NCBI GenBank assembly: GCA_031553755.1
Contig: JAVBKZ010000033.1
Location: 21,082-85,081, forward strand
Length of the DNA: 64,000 nucleotides
Direction: 5' to 3'
Source of the DNA: JAIRVZ01 sp031553755
GTDB lineage: Bacteria; Bacteroidota; Bacteroidia; Bacteroidales; Azobacteroidaceae
The notes beneath the pieces are model-generated. The model ran no database searches. It was not told where the DNA came from and worked only from the letters and a program-made list of their open reading frames with translations. Position 1 is the first letter of the stretch; every line of letters begins with the position of its first letter. This document shows positions 43,501 to 53,816 of the stretch, one piece after another. The translations under genes were made by a program, and so were the position numbers.

Positions 43501-45546
43501 ATGATGAACCTAAAAATGACCTTTTTATTTCTATCCATTTCCTTGACTATTTCCGGACAAATCAATGAAAATTCGTCATGGATGGATTTCATTCATGAAT
43601 TAGCAGATTCTGAAACAGACAATTCGCTAATTGAAACCTTGACGGAAGAATTATCGTATTTAGCTGATAATCCTTTCAACCTGAATACCACGACCAAAAA
43701 ACAATTAGAACAATTGCCTTTTCTCTCGGCCATTCAAATCGAAAATTTGTTGTACTATCTTTATAAATACGGAGAAATGCAAAGTGTTTATGAATTAAAA
43801 AATGTGGAAGGAATGGATATACAAACTATCACTTATTTGTTGCCTTTTATTTATGTCAGTCATGAAGAAAAACAAGAAAATATCAATCCTAAACATGTTA
43901 TAAAATATGGGAAACAGGAATTTTTATTGCGTTCTGATTATTGTTTTCAAAAAAAAGCGGGTTATCGTATCCCTTCGGAAGAAGAATTGGCAAAGAATCC
44001 CAACAAACATTATTTAGGAGAAAACTACTATTTATCAGCAAAATACGGATTTACGTACAAAGATAAAATTCAATTTGGAATAACTGGTGAGAAAGACGCC
44101 GGAGAAGCTTTTTGGAACGATTCTCACAAAGGTTTTGATTTTTATTCCGCTCATTTTGTATTGAAAAAGACAGGAATTATAAAAGCCTTATATTTTGGCG
44201 ATTACAAAGCTTCTTTCGGAGAAGGATTGGTATTGAACACCGATTTTATTACCGGAAAAACGTCGGGAATTACGAATGTAAATAAAAGTAATCAAGGCAT
44301 TAAAAGACATTTTTCGACTAACGAAATCGATTACTTCAGGGGAATCGCCTTGGCTTTAGAGTCGGGAAATTACAATTTCAACATATTGTATTCCTGTAAA
44401 AATTCAGACGCGACTGTTAACGATTCCGAAATCATTTCCCTTAAAACAGACGGATATAACAGAACGGAAAAAGACTTGGAAAAGAAAAACCGGGCGGAAT
44501 TGAATTTATATGGAGGAAACTTTGTTTGGAACAACGGGATTTTCAATTTTGGAACAACCGCTGTTTATTACGATTTCGGAGGAAAAAAATTGTCGCCCGA
44601 AATCAAACCATACAACTTGTTTTATTTAAGGGGAGAAAATAATTTCAATGGAAGTATCAATTATGGTTTCCGCCAGAAAAAATATACGTTTCAAGGAGAA
44701 ACAGCTATCAGCGAAAACAACGCTTGGGCGACTATCAATAATTTCCAATACAATCCGGCATCTTTTGTCGCTATCGTTTTATCTTACAGGAATTTCCGGA
44801 AAGATTATCAATCGCATTATGCCCGAAGTTTTGGAGAATCATCGTCCGTCCAAAACGAATCAGGAATTTATTCAGGTATCCGCCTAAAAATAATCAAGAA
44901 TTTAGAGATTTCGACTTTTATTGATTCTTTCAAATTTCCCTGGCTGAAATATGGAATCGACATGCCAAGCGAAGGATATGATTTTTTTCTTCAACTCAAT
45001 TATCGTCCTGTTCATAATTTGACTATGAATTTCAGGTACAGGGAAAAAACAAAAAGCAAAAATCATACTTTCGAAAAAGCTACAATGACATCCATAGTAC
45101 CTTATAATCAAGATAAATTCAGATATCAGGCCGTTTATCAATCATCAGTTATTAAATCTGTTTTTCAAGTCGATTATACGCAATATGCCGAATCCAATCT
45201 ATCAGGCAGCCGTGGGTGGATGATTTCCCAAACAACTGGATATTTTTCTAAAAAAACACCTATACAAATAGATTTGGGATGTATGTATTTTAATATAAGT
45301 GATTGGAATTCAAGATTATACGCCTACGAAAAAAATATTTTATACGCATTCTCTTTTCCCGTTTTTTACGGAGAAGGTTTGCGTACTTATTCCGTTTTAA
45401 AAATAAATTTTACAAAGAACTTATATCTTCAAACAAAACTTGCTTTGACTCATTATTTCGACAGGAACACAATCGGTTCGGATTTAGAAATGATTGAAGG
45501 AAAAAATAAATCGGATATTAATTTTTTAATGAGAGTTAAATTTTAG
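43501..45546 (+). CDS. HHH domain plus outer-membrane barrel protein
   Basis: The 681-residue protein has a signal peptide (about 1-20). A periplasmic helix-hairpin-helix region follows at about 55-120 (NTTTKKQLEQLPFLSAIQIE, then NVEGMDIQTITYLLPFI). Residues 135-681 are a beta-barrel rich in tyrosine-containing strands and end NFLMRVKF. HHH units normally bind DNA without sequence preference, as in ComEA. Joining one to an outer-membrane barrel suggests DNA contact at the periplasmic face. The role is inferred; the family is found in many Bacteroidota. Confidence 0.75.
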   Translation: MMNLKMTFLFLSISLTISGQINENSSWMDFIHELADSETDNSLIETLTEELSYLADNPFNLNTTTKKQLEQLPFLSAIQIENLLYYLYKYGEMQSVYELKNVEGMDIQTITYLLPFIYVSHEEKQENINPKHVIKYGKQEFLLRSDYCFQKKAGYRIPSEEELAKNPNKHYLGENYYLSAKYGFTYKDKIQFGITGEKDAGEAFWNDSHKGFDFYSAHFVLKKTGIIKALYFGDYKASFGEGLVLNTDFITGKTSGITNVNKSNQGIKRHFSTNEIDYFRGIALALESGNYNFNILYSCKNSDATVNDSEIISLKTDGYNRTEKDLEKKNRAELNLYGGNFVWNNGIFNFGTTAVYYDFGGKKLSPEIKPYNLFYLRGENNFNGSINYGFRQKKYTFQGETAISENNAWATINNFQYNPASFVAIVLSYRNFRKDYQSHYARSFGESSSVQNESGIYSGIRLKIIKNLEISTFIDSFKFPWLKYGIDMPSEGYDFFLQLNYRPVHNLTMNFRYREKTKSKNHTFEKATMTSIVPYNQDKFRYQAVYQSSVIKSVFQVDYTQYAESNLSGSRGWMISQTTGYFSKKTPIQIDLGCMYFNISDWNSRLYAYEKNILYAFSFPVFYGEGLRTYSVLKINFTKNLYLQTKLALTHYFDRNTIGSDLEMIEGKNKSDINFLMRVKF

Positions 45547-45551
45547 TTTTT

Positions 45552-46457
45552 ATGTGGAAAGACTTTTTTTATTTTACAAAGAAAGAACGGCAAGGGATTA
45601 TCGTCTTGCTATCCATCATTTTTGGTGTTTTTATCGGAAAATTTTTCTTTTCGAAATCAAATGAAGATATCAAAAAAGAAGAAATTACATTTACTCAAAA
45701 TCAAAAAGATAAACCGAATGAAATAGATACACAAACAGGAATAAATTCAGACAAAAAAAATAACGACAGTAATTTGAAAATCATTCCGAAACCTTTTGAC
45801 CCAAACTCAGAAGATTCACTTTCTTTAGTTTCTTTAGGGATCAAACCTTATGTTGTAAGAAATATCATAAAATATAGAGACAAAGGGGGAAAATTTAAAA
45901 ACTCGGATGATTTTTCAAAAGTTTACGGATTGAATAAATCTGATTTTGAACGCTTAAAACCATATATTCAAATGACGGAAACGAAAATAATCAAGGAAGT
46001 CAAGGAAATGAAAGAATTCAATAAGATTGGCGAAAAACAAGAAAAAATCACACTTGGAACTTTTATCAACATCAATGAGGCAGATACTTCTATGTTGAAA
46101 AAAATTTCGGGAATTGGTTCCGGATTTGCAAACAGAATTATCAAATACAGGGAAATTTTAGGCGGTTTTTATTCTGTCGAACAAATAAGAGAAGTGTATG
46201 GCGTTGATGATATTTTATTTACGAAAATAGCCCCATTTATAACTATTTCAGAAAACGATTCTATCAAGAAAATTCCTGTCAACCAATATTCTTTAGACAA
46301 ACTTAAGTCGCATCCTTATATCAATTTTTATCAAGCGAAAACAATCATTGATATTCGTAAAAAAAGAGGAAAAGTGCAAAGCCTATCCGAACTTTCCCTC
46401 TTGGAAGAATTTCCCCAAAAAGAGTTGGACAGGTTGTCGTATTATTTGGAGTTTTAA
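45552..46457 (+). CDS. Membrane-anchored protein with three ComEA-like HHH units
   Basis: The 301-residue protein has one N-terminal membrane helix (about 16-35, GIIVLLSIIFGVFIGKFFF) and a lysine-rich linker. Three HHH units follow near 90-145 (YVVRNIIKYRDKGGKF), 170-230 (ISGIGSGFANRIIKYREILG) and 235-300 (YQAKTIIDIRKKRGK). This matches ComEA-type DNA receptors in build, with an unusual third copy. It follows the barrel-HHH gene by 5 bases and presumably faces the periplasm. Confidence 0.85.
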   Translation: MWKDFFYFTKKERQGIIVLLSIIFGVFIGKFFFSKSNEDIKKEEITFTQNQKDKPNEIDTQTGINSDKKNNDSNLKIIPKPFDPNSEDSLSLVSLGIKPYVVRNIIKYRDKGGKFKNSDDFSKVYGLNKSDFERLKPYIQMTETKIIKEVKEMKEFNKIGEKQEKITLGTFININEADTSMLKKISGIGSGFANRIIKYREILGGFYSVEQIREVYGVDDILFTKIAPFITISENDSIKKIPVNQYSLDKLKSHPYINFYQAKTIIDIRKKRGKVQSLSELSLLEEFPQKELDRLSYYLEF

Positions 46458-46462
46458 TAAAA

Positions 46463-46517
46463 AATGCCAACGAAATAAGTGCATTCATTACATTAGCACA
46501 TTATCTCATTGGCATAT
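46463..46517. terminator. Long hairpin between convergent genes
   Basis: AATGCCAA (46463-46470) pairs with TTGGCAT (46509-46515), with an inner AAGTGC and GCACATT pairing. It lies between the ends of the HHH gene (+) and the EF-G2-like gene (-) and could terminate both. It lacks a strong T-run. Confidence 0.4.
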
Positions 46518-46530
46518 TGAAATATTTAAC

Positions 46531-48687
46531 TTATTCGGCCTCTTTTTGAGCTTCGTATTCTTTCAGTAATTTATCCTGAACGTCTGTCGGAACAAGTTCA
46601 TAAGCGGCAAACTTCATTGTAAACGATGCGCGGCCTCCGGTTAGTGAACTCAAAGACGTGGAATAGTTGCTCATTTCTTTGAGAGGGACTTTAGCCATCA
46701 GTTTTTCATAACCTTTTTCGGATGACATACCCATAATCATGGCGCGACGGCCTTGTAAATCGCCCATCACATCTCCCATGCAATCGGCAGGAAGTGAAAC
46801 CTCCACATCGTAAATCGGCTCCAACACTTTTGGCCCGGCGTTTTTGAAAGCTTCACTGAAAGCGTTTCTTCCGGCAAGCATAAACGAAATTTCATTCGAA
46901 TCAACGGGGTGCATTTTTCCGTCATACACAATTACACGCACATCGCGAGCATAAGAACCGGTCAATGGGCCTTGCTCCATTCTACCCATAACCCCCTTAA
47001 GGATAGCGGGTAAGAAACGTGCGTCAATAGATCCTCCTACAATACTGTTTACAAAGACCAATTTTCCACCCCAATCCAATGGATGTTCTTGTACGTCACG
47101 GGCTTGGATTTTAAATTCCTGTCCATTGAATTTATATATTTCGGGCATCGGCATTCCTTCATGGAATGGTTCGATGATCAAGTGAACTTCACCAAATTGT
47201 CCGGCTCCCCCGGATTGTTTTTTATGACGATAATCGGCACGTGCGGATTTGGTAATCGTTTCACGATAAGGGATTTTCGGCTCTATGAATTCAATCATCA
47301 CTTTGTCGTTGTTTTCGATTCTCCACTTCAGCGTTTTCAAGTGAAACTCTCCTTGACCGGAAAGGATTGTTTGTTTCAATTCTTTCGATTGTTCGATTAC
47401 CCAAGTCGGATCTTCGGCACGCATACGGCCTAAGATTTCCATCATTTTTTCAGCGTCTGATTCGTTGACCGGTTTAACCGCGCGGCGATATTTAGAATTC
47501 GGATATTTAATGAAATCAAATCTGTTGTCAATTCCTTTTCCATTCAAAGTATTACCGGTATTCACGTCTTTCAATTTAACGGTAGCGCCAATATCTCCCG
47601 CTACTAATTCGGGAACTTCGGTTCTCGTTTGCCCTGCGACAACAAACAATTGAGATATACGTTCTTTCGAACCACGGTCTTCATTCAACAAATCATCTCC
47701 ACTTTTTACGGTTCCCGACATTACTTTGAAATAAGACACACGTCCGATATGAGGTTCAACTGTAGTTTTGAAAATAAACATACTCGCGGGAGCACTCGCG
47801 TCGGGAAGGATTTCTTTTCCTTCGATGTTTTTATAAGGTTGCATCTTATCAGTGCAAGGAACAACATTGCCCAAAAATTCCAATGTGCGGCGTACGCACA
47901 TATCACGTTCGGCACATACGCAGAACACCGGGAACATTCCCCTTGAAATCAGACCTTGACGAATTCCTTCACGCATTTCTTCTTCCGAAAGGCTGCCTTC
48001 ATCAAAGAATTTTTCCATTAATGATTCATCGTTTTCTGCGGCAGCTTCAACCAATGCCTGATGAAGTTCGGCAGCTTTAGCTTGTTCTTCTCCAGGAATT
48101 TCCAACACTTCGGGAACTCCTCCTTCGGGTTTCCAACGATACATCTTCATCTTTAACACATCGACTACCGCGTTAAAAGAAGCGCCGCATGAAACAGGAT
48201 ATTGGATAGGAACTACTTTACTTCCATAAGTTTCTTTCAGTTGATTAAGTACGTTGTCATAATCGCACTTATCATGGTCGAGTTGATTTACAATAAAAAT
48301 GACAGGTTTATTAAACTGTTCTGTGTAGCGGAACATATTAATAGTGCCCACCTCAACTCCATATTGTCCATTGATAACCATCAATGCCGTGTCGGTTACA
48401 TTCAACGCGGAAACAGCGCCTCCTACAAAATCATCCGACCCGGGGCAATCAATAAAATTGAGTTTACGTCCCATCCATTCAACGCTAAAAACGGTCGAAA
48501 ATACGGAATATCCATACTCTTTTTCGACGGGAAAATAATCGCAAACCGTGTTTTTCGCATCTACGCTACCTCTCCGTTTTATAATACCACCCTCGTAAAG
48601 CATAGCCTCAGCGAGCGTGGTTTTTCCTGATCCTGAACTACCAATGATGGCAATGTTCTTAATTTCATTTGTTTGATAGACTTTCAT
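46531..48687 (-). CDS. EF-G2-like translation factor without catalytic switch-II histidine
   Basis: The 718-residue protein has full EF-G architecture: G domain, domain II, and domains III-V with IEFIEPKIPYRETITK and the C-terminal EF-G signature. The P-loop is GSSGSGKT (16-23). The switch-II motif reads DCPGSDDF at 80-87, so S84 replaces the catalytic histidine of DTPGHVDF, and G4 is NQLD (134-137) instead of NKxD. Bacteroides has an EF-G paralogue reported to support translocation without GTPase activity during carbon limitation, and this protein matches that profile. It is convergent with the HHH operon. The canonical fusA is not in the window. Confidence 0.88.
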   Translation of the reverse strand: MKVYQTNEIKNIAIIGSSGSGKTTLAEAMLYEGGIIKRRGSVDAKNTVCDYFPVEKEYGYSVFSTVFSVEWMGRKLNFIDCPGSDDFVGGAVSALNVTDTALMVINGQYGVEVGTINMFRYTEQFNKPVIFIVNQLDHDKCDYDNVLNQLKETYGSKVVPIQYPVSCGASFNAVVDVLKMKMYRWKPEGGVPEVLEIPGEEQAKAAELHQALVEAAAENDESLMEKFFDEGSLSEEEMREGIRQGLISRGMFPVFCVCAERDMCVRRTLEFLGNVVPCTDKMQPYKNIEGKEILPDASAPASMFIFKTTVEPHIGRVSYFKVMSGTVKSGDDLLNEDRGSKERISQLFVVAGQTRTEVPELVAGDIGATVKLKDVNTGNTLNGKGIDNRFDFIKYPNSKYRRAVKPVNESDAEKMMEILGRMRAEDPTWVIEQSKELKQTILSGQGEFHLKTLKWRIENNDKVMIEFIEPKIPYRETITKSARADYRHKKQSGGAGQFGEVHLIIEPFHEGMPMPEIYKFNGQEFKIQARDVQEHPLDWGGKLVFVNSIVGGSIDARFLPAILKGVMGRMEQGPLTGSYARDVRVIVYDGKMHPVDSNEISFMLAGRNAFSEAFKNAGPKVLEPIYDVEVSLPADCMGDVMGDLQGRRAMIMGMSSEKGYEKLMAKVPLKEMSNYSTSLSSLTGGRASFTMKFAAYELVPTDVQDKLLKEYEAQKEAE

Positions 48688-49125
48688 GATATAAGAATTT
48701 TAAAATTGAACATAAAACAATAAAAAAAAGAAAAAACCGAAATTTTAAATTAGGTTTCCATTCTTTTTTATTAGGGTGGCGCAAATTATAAATAATACAT
48801 AAAAAAGACAATTTTACGGTTATGTTATAAAACATAATTAAACAACATGCCGTTTTGTTTGTTATTAATCAAAAGGTATACATTTTGTATAAGAACGTTT
48901 CAAAAATTCTTTATAGAAATTAGTATTTTATTGATTTTATATTTTTTTTTATAAAATAAATATATCTTTGCACGCATGATTCGATACAAAAAGATAGGAT
49001 TTGTTAGATTTTTATCATATTTTGCATTATTATTTTTTTATATTAGCTACATTTTGTCCATTTTGTTTTTTTTGAAAAGAATTTGAAAGAACGTAAAAAG
49101 AATTATTAATTTTAAAGTGACGTGT
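48688..49125. other. Divergent intergenic region between EF-G2-like gene and susC
   Basis: This 438-base gap is strongly A/T-rich and holds no gene. It contains the susC -7 element at 48963-48970, with about 150 bases of leader between it and the susC ATG, including several T-runs. No sigma/anti-sigma pair or riboswitch fold was recognised. Confidence 0.6.
48963..48970 (+). promoter_or_regulatory. Bacteroidota -7 element upstream of susC
   Basis: TATCTTTG fits TAnnTTTG and lies 155 bases before the susC ATG, giving a long leader. No clear -33 box was found. Confidence 0.5.
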
Positions 49126-52100
49126 ATGAAAAAAAGATTGACTTTTTTATTCCTATGTTTTTTTATAAGCATGGGATTAGCAATCGCCCAAAACAAGCAG
49201 GTAACCGGTATTGTAACTGATGAAACCGGAAGCCCTGTAATTGGAGCATCGGTAATTGTGAAAGGAACAACGACAGGAACTGTAACAGACATTAATGGAA
49301 AATATTCCTTAAATGTTCCAAGCACAGCGAAGACGTTAGAGATTTCTTATCTCGGAATGAAAACCCAAACTGTCACAGTAGGTGATAACCTTAGAATTTC
49401 ATTAACTGCCGATTCCAAAGCTTTGGAAGAAGTGGTAGTTACGGCGATGGGGATAACGAGAAGCGAAAAGGCTCTTGGATATTCAGTTGGAGTTGTTAAA
49501 TCAGATGAATTGAGTAACGCGAGAGAAGGAAATATTATAAATTCTCTTGCAGGAAAAGTCGCGGGAGTAAATGTAACACAATTTTCGGGTACGGCAGGAG
49601 GAAGTTCCAAAATTATTCTTAGAGGACAATCTTCTTTAGGAAGTTCAGGACAACCTTTGTTCGTAGTTGATGGAATGCCTGTTAGCAATTCTACTTTATC
49701 CGGAACCATTGGTATAAATGGAGGAATTGATACCGGTTCTCGTATTGGGGATTTGAGTTCTGATGATATTGAATCAATGAATGTCCTTAAAGGCGCTGCC
49801 GCTACAGCATTATATGGAGCTCGGGCAAAGGATGGAGTAATTGTTATTACAACCAAAAAAGGACAAAAAAACAGCAAAGCGGTTGTTTCTGTAAACTCTT
49901 CTTTTAGAATGGAAGATCCTTTAGTTTTACCATCTCTACAAAATGAATATGGACCTGGAAACGGGGCTACCGGAGCATACAGTACTTCTGCATGGAATGG
50001 TTGGGGCCCAAAAATTTCAGACGTACAGGATCAACAATTTCCTATATTTACCGGAGATAAAGTAACTTTACAAGCTTATCCTGATAATATAAAAGATTTT
50101 TACAACACTGGTAAGACATATACCAACAATGTATCTGTTGCCGGAGGTGATGATAAAAACGATTTTAGAATAGGTTTTACGGCACTGAATCAAACCGGAA
50201 TTGTTCCGAATAATAAGTATGACAAATACAATTTTACATTCAACGGAGGAAGAGATTTTTCAAATAAATTTTCAGCCCGTATTGCTGTTTCTTATATAAA
50301 CGCATCTTCAGAAGGACGTCCGGCTCAGGGGTCGAATGATAAAAACGTAATTATACCAACTATCAATACGATGCCAAGGACACTTGATATTAATTTATTG
50401 AAAGACAATTGGATTACTTCAGATGGAAAACCATATTCCTTAGGATCCGGAATTACATCGAATAATCCATATTGGGTTTTGAATAAAAATAAATTTACAG
50501 ATGAGTTAGACCGTATTATTGGGAATATAATCGTCACATACAAACCAATTCAAGGATTAACCATTACTAACAACTTAGGTACTGATTTTTTTAACGATAA
50601 TTCAAGAAGAGTATGGGCATATAATACCCTGGGAGTTACTCAAGGACGTTTTGTCACTTACAATTGGGAAACACAAATAATAAACAATGACTTGATAGCT
50701 TCTTATGAGTTTTCTCCGATGGAAGATTTTGGAATAAAAGTTCTTGTAGGCGAAAATATTATGCAAAATACCATGCAACGTACTACTATCAATTCACAAG
50801 ATTTATTAGTGGCTGATATTTATACTTATGCAAATGCGAAATCTAATATTCCATCTTATGTATACAGGCAAAACCGGTTGATAGGATTATTTGGGGATAT
50901 CGGATTCAGTTACAAAAATTTTGCATATATAAATATTACAGGAAGAAACGACTGGTCATCAACAATGCCAAAAAGCAATCAATCATATTTTTATCCATCA
51001 GTAAGTGGTAGTTTGCTATTTACTGAATTAATGGAAAAAAATGACATTTTGAATTATGGAAAAGTCAGATTGAATTACGCTGTTGTAGGTAGCGATACTG
51101 CTCCATATCAACTCGATTATGTTTTTAGTCCTGAGAATTCATATTTTATACAATATTTGGGAAGTACTGCAGGGCAATTTCCTCATGGAGGCTTATTGGC
51201 ATATTCATCTCCACGTGTTTATCCCGATCCTAATTTAAAACCTCAAATGCAATCCGCGTTTGAAATTGGAGCCGATCTCCGTTTTTTTCAGGGAAGAATA
51301 ACTTTAGACGCTACTTATTATTCTAATAAAACGAAAGACGTAATTTCTGAAATAGATGCGCCTAATTCAAGCGGATATTTTAATTTTAGAAAAAACGCAG
51401 GGGAAATTACTAACAAAGGAATAGAACTAATGTTGGGATTAACTCCTATTAAGGGCGATTTTACATGGGATATTAATTTAAATTTTGCGACAAACGAACA
51501 AAAAGTGACAAAATTAGATCCAACTATTTCTGAATTAAATTTAACGTCAGGATATAACGGATTACAAGTAAAAGCCGCTGTAGGAGAGCCATTCAGCATC
51601 TATGGAATGGATTGGGAACGAGATGGTAAAGGAAATATAATTATCGAAAGCAACGGTTTACGTAGAACTACTGCTACTGCCGTGAATTTAGGTAGTATTA
51701 ATCCTGATTATACTTTAGGTATCAATAATACGCTGAATTTCAAGAATTTCACATTAGGTTTTTTGATTGATATACGACAAGGAGGAGTAATGTATTCAGG
51801 AACAGTTGGAGATTTGAGAACTGCCGGAGTTGCTAAAGAAACTTTGTTGAATGGAAGAAAACCCATTGTAGATGTTGGTGTTATGGATGATGGCTCTGGA
51901 AACTATGTGCCAAATACAAAAGAAGTATCAGCTTACAACTATTGGTCACAAAATTACAAATCTCAAAATGCTGTCGCTAATATTTTTGACGCGTCGTATG
52001 TTAAACTAAGGGAATTGGTTTTATCTTATGATATTCCGGCGTCTGTACTGAAAAATATTTTCATAAAAAAGGCTTCTATAGGATTTGAAGCGAGGAATTT

Positions 52101-52239
52101 GTGGATTATAAGTAGCGAAGTTCCCCATATAGATCCGGAGCTTTCATTTTTCTCTCCCGACGATGTAGGTTCGGGTGTTGAATTCTCAAGTATTCCAACG
52201 ACTCGTAGTTTTGGTGTAAATCTCAAAGTTGATTTCTAA
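49126..52239 (+). CDS. susC: SusC/RagA TonB-dependent outer-membrane transporter
   Basis: The 1037-residue protein starts at ATG 49126 (MKKRLTFLFL); an in-frame GTG at 49117 is less likely. A signal peptide ends near AIAQ. A CarboxypepD_reg-like domain follows (VTGIVTDETGSPVIGASVIV), then EEVVVTAMGI and the plug (LAGKVAGVNVTQFSGTAGG, VDGMPVSNS). The remainder is a 22-strand barrel ending FGVNLKVDF. It imports oligosaccharides using TonB energy. Its partner SusD follows 20 bases later. Proximity to the fucose operon suggests a fucosylated glycan substrate. Confidence 0.96.
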   Translation: MKKRLTFLFLCFFISMGLAIAQNKQVTGIVTDETGSPVIGASVIVKGTTTGTVTDINGKYSLNVPSTAKTLEISYLGMKTQTVTVGDNLRISLTADSKALEEVVVTAMGITRSEKALGYSVGVVKSDELSNAREGNIINSLAGKVAGVNVTQFSGTAGGSSKIILRGQSSLGSSGQPLFVVDGMPVSNSTLSGTIGINGGIDTGSRIGDLSSDDIESMNVLKGAAATALYGARAKDGVIVITTKKGQKNSKAVVSVNSSFRMEDPLVLPSLQNEYGPGNGATGAYSTSAWNGWGPKISDVQDQQFPIFTGDKVTLQAYPDNIKDFYNTGKTYTNNVSVAGGDDKNDFRIGFTALNQTGIVPNNKYDKYNFTFNGGRDFSNKFSARIAVSYINASSEGRPAQGSNDKNVIIPTINTMPRTLDINLLKDNWITSDGKPYSLGSGITSNNPYWVLNKNKFTDELDRIIGNIIVTYKPIQGLTITNNLGTDFFNDNSRRVWAYNTLGVTQGRFVTYNWETQIINNDLIASYEFSPMEDFGIKVLVGENIMQNTMQRTTINSQDLLVADIYTYANAKSNIPSYVYRQNRLIGLFGDIGFSYKNFAYINITGRNDWSSTMPKSNQSYFYPSVSGSLLFTELMEKNDILNYGKVRLNYAVVGSDTAPYQLDYVFSPENSYFIQYLGSTAGQFPHGGLLAYSSPRVYPDPNLKPQMQSAFEIGADLRFFQGRITLDATYYSNKTKDVISEIDAPNSSGYFNFRKNAGEITNKGIELMLGLTPIKGDFTWDINLNFATNEQKVTKLDPTISELNLTSGYNGLQVKAAVGEPFSIYGMDWERDGKGNIIIESNGLRRTTATAVNLGSINPDYTLGINNTLNFKNFTLGFLIDIRQGGVMYSGTVGDLRTAGVAKETLLNGRKPIVDVGVMDDGSGNYVPNTKEVSAYNYWSQNYKSQNAVANIFDASYVKLRELVLSYDIPASVLKNIFIKKASIGFEARNLWIISSEVPHIDPELSFFSPDDVGSGVEFSSIPTTRSFGVNLKVDF

Positions 52240-52259
52240 CTTTATAATTTTTGATATTT

Positions 52260-53735
52260 ATGAAACGAATTATATATAAATTATTTATCGCAGCAACAAT
52301 GCTGTTAACAATTGGATTTTCTTCATGTTCCGATTGGTTAGACATAAATACGGACCCCGGAGCTGCGACTCCCGATACGCAAATAAATCCGGGTTATTTG
52401 TTTAATTACGCGGCAACTACGCACAGTTCCAATAGGCAAGGCGGAGACTTTTATATTCCATTATTGATCGCGGGACAAGGCGTTGCCGATGGAGGATTTA
52501 ATTATGGAGGCGCATGGTATGAAGCATTGTATGATATTAGTATCTACAGTACTGGTAATACATGGGTTACTCTTTATGCCAACGTGGGAACCAACATAAC
52601 CCAAGCGCTGAATTTTGCTGAAAAACAAGACGCGCAAAATGCTATCGCTCAAAATAAAATTTTATTGTCGCAAATGTTTTTTGAGGCTACTATGATATTT
52701 GGTGATGTTCCTTGCAGCCAAGCCTTGAAAACAGAATTTAAAACTCCTGTTTTTGATCCTCAAAAAGACGTTTTAGAATATTCATTAAAATTATTGGATG
52801 AAGCTTTGGCTGTTGCAGACCCTAACAGGAAAGATGCAATTGTAGAATACGACATATTCTATAAAGGAGACATGAATAAATGGATCAGTTTAGCAAAATC
52901 ACTAAAATTAAGAACACTTATGTGTATGGTGGATAAAGATCCTTCAAAAGTTTCAGAAATAAAAACCTTAGTCGAAGCGGGAGGATTTATATCGTCACAA
53001 GCAGGAAATTTTAGTTTCCCGTTTTTTGATGCGGCAGGAACTCAAAATCCTCAATTCAGATTGAACGATCAATACGCGTCACCTCCCGATTACTATATGT
53101 TTTTTGCGCATAACAGTATTCTAAACCTGATGCTTCCAAATTCCGATCCTCGCCTTCCTATTTATTTTGAAAAAGGACTTGATGGAAATTATCATGGATT
53201 AGAGACAGGAGAAGAAGCTGAAATTGAAACAGAAAATGATGAATTTGTGGGATATATATCTTCCGCGGTTAATTTGGATCTTTGGAAAGCTACATCTCCG
53301 GATGTGATGTGTTCTTATCAGCAGATATTGTTCTTGTTAGCTGAAGTTTACACTAGAGGTATTGGTGTTTCTCAAGATCTGACTAAAGCAGAACAGTATT
53401 ATAAAGAAGGAATTGTGGCGGCTGTTCGTCATTGGGGAGTCGAATTAGCAGATGCTAATACATTCGCGGAAACTTTGCCCGACATTTCAACTCTAAGTCA
53501 ATCAGACGCCCTTAAAGCAATTTATTCTCAACAATGGATAGATTTCATGCCCCGTCCGTTTGAAGGATGGGTAAATCAGAGGAGAGTCTTATTTCCTGAA
53601 CTTTCGGTACCATCTCTAGCTCCATATTCCGATTTAATGCATCGTTGGATATATCCGGATAGAGAACGACAAGTAAATCCTAACGTTCCGTCACCGCTAC
53701 CGAGTATTACCCAAAAAATGTGGTTTGAGAAATAA
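52260..53735 (+). CDS. susD: SusD/RagB-like surface lipoprotein
   Basis: Starting at ATG 52260, the 491-residue protein has a lipoprotein signal with Cys23 (IGFSSCSDWLD). The SusD-like body follows (PGYLFNYAATTHSSN, then QNKILLSQMFFEATMIFGDVPCS). The fold is of the SusD-like_2 type, built on TPR helices, and lids the SusC pore to capture glycan. The gene is coupled to susC and ends before a bidirectional terminator. Confidence 0.93.
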   Translation: MKRIIYKLFIAATMLLTIGFSSCSDWLDINTDPGAATPDTQINPGYLFNYAATTHSSNRQGGDFYIPLLIAGQGVADGGFNYGGAWYEALYDISIYSTGNTWVTLYANVGTNITQALNFAEKQDAQNAIAQNKILLSQMFFEATMIFGDVPCSQALKTEFKTPVFDPQKDVLEYSLKLLDEALAVADPNRKDAIVEYDIFYKGDMNKWISLAKSLKLRTLMCMVDKDPSKVSEIKTLVEAGGFISSQAGNFSFPFFDAAGTQNPQFRLNDQYASPPDYYMFFAHNSILNLMLPNSDPRLPIYFEKGLDGNYHGLETGEEAEIETENDEFVGYISSAVNLDLWKATSPDVMCSYQQILFLLAEVYTRGIGVSQDLTKAEQYYKEGIVAAVRHWGVELADANTFAETLPDISTLSQSDALKAIYSQQWIDFMPRPFEGWVNQRRVLFPELSVPSLAPYSDLMHRWIYPDRERQVNPNVPSPLPSITQKMWFEK

Positions 53736-53780
53736 CTGGTTAGGAATTTCAAAAAATAGCAATTAGAATATTCATTAAAA

Positions 53781-53815
53781 TAATCCAACTAATTCATAAC
53801 AAGTTAGTTGGATTA
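53781..53815. terminator. Bidirectional terminator between susD and the AraC gene
   Basis: TAATCCAACTAA (53781-53792) and TTAGTTGGATTA (53804-53815) form a perfect 12-bp stem. A/T runs lie on both sides, so it can serve the convergent susD and AraC-type genes. Confidence 0.8.
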
Positions 53816-53816
53816 T

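Noticed and set aside
47629..47946. Plus-strand frames inside the EF-G2-like gene
   Set aside because: They are antisense shadows of a well-conserved coding sequence.
48688..49125. Riboswitch or small RNA in the long susC leader
   Set aside because: The region is A/T-rich with no recognisable conserved fold; I cannot support an RNA call.
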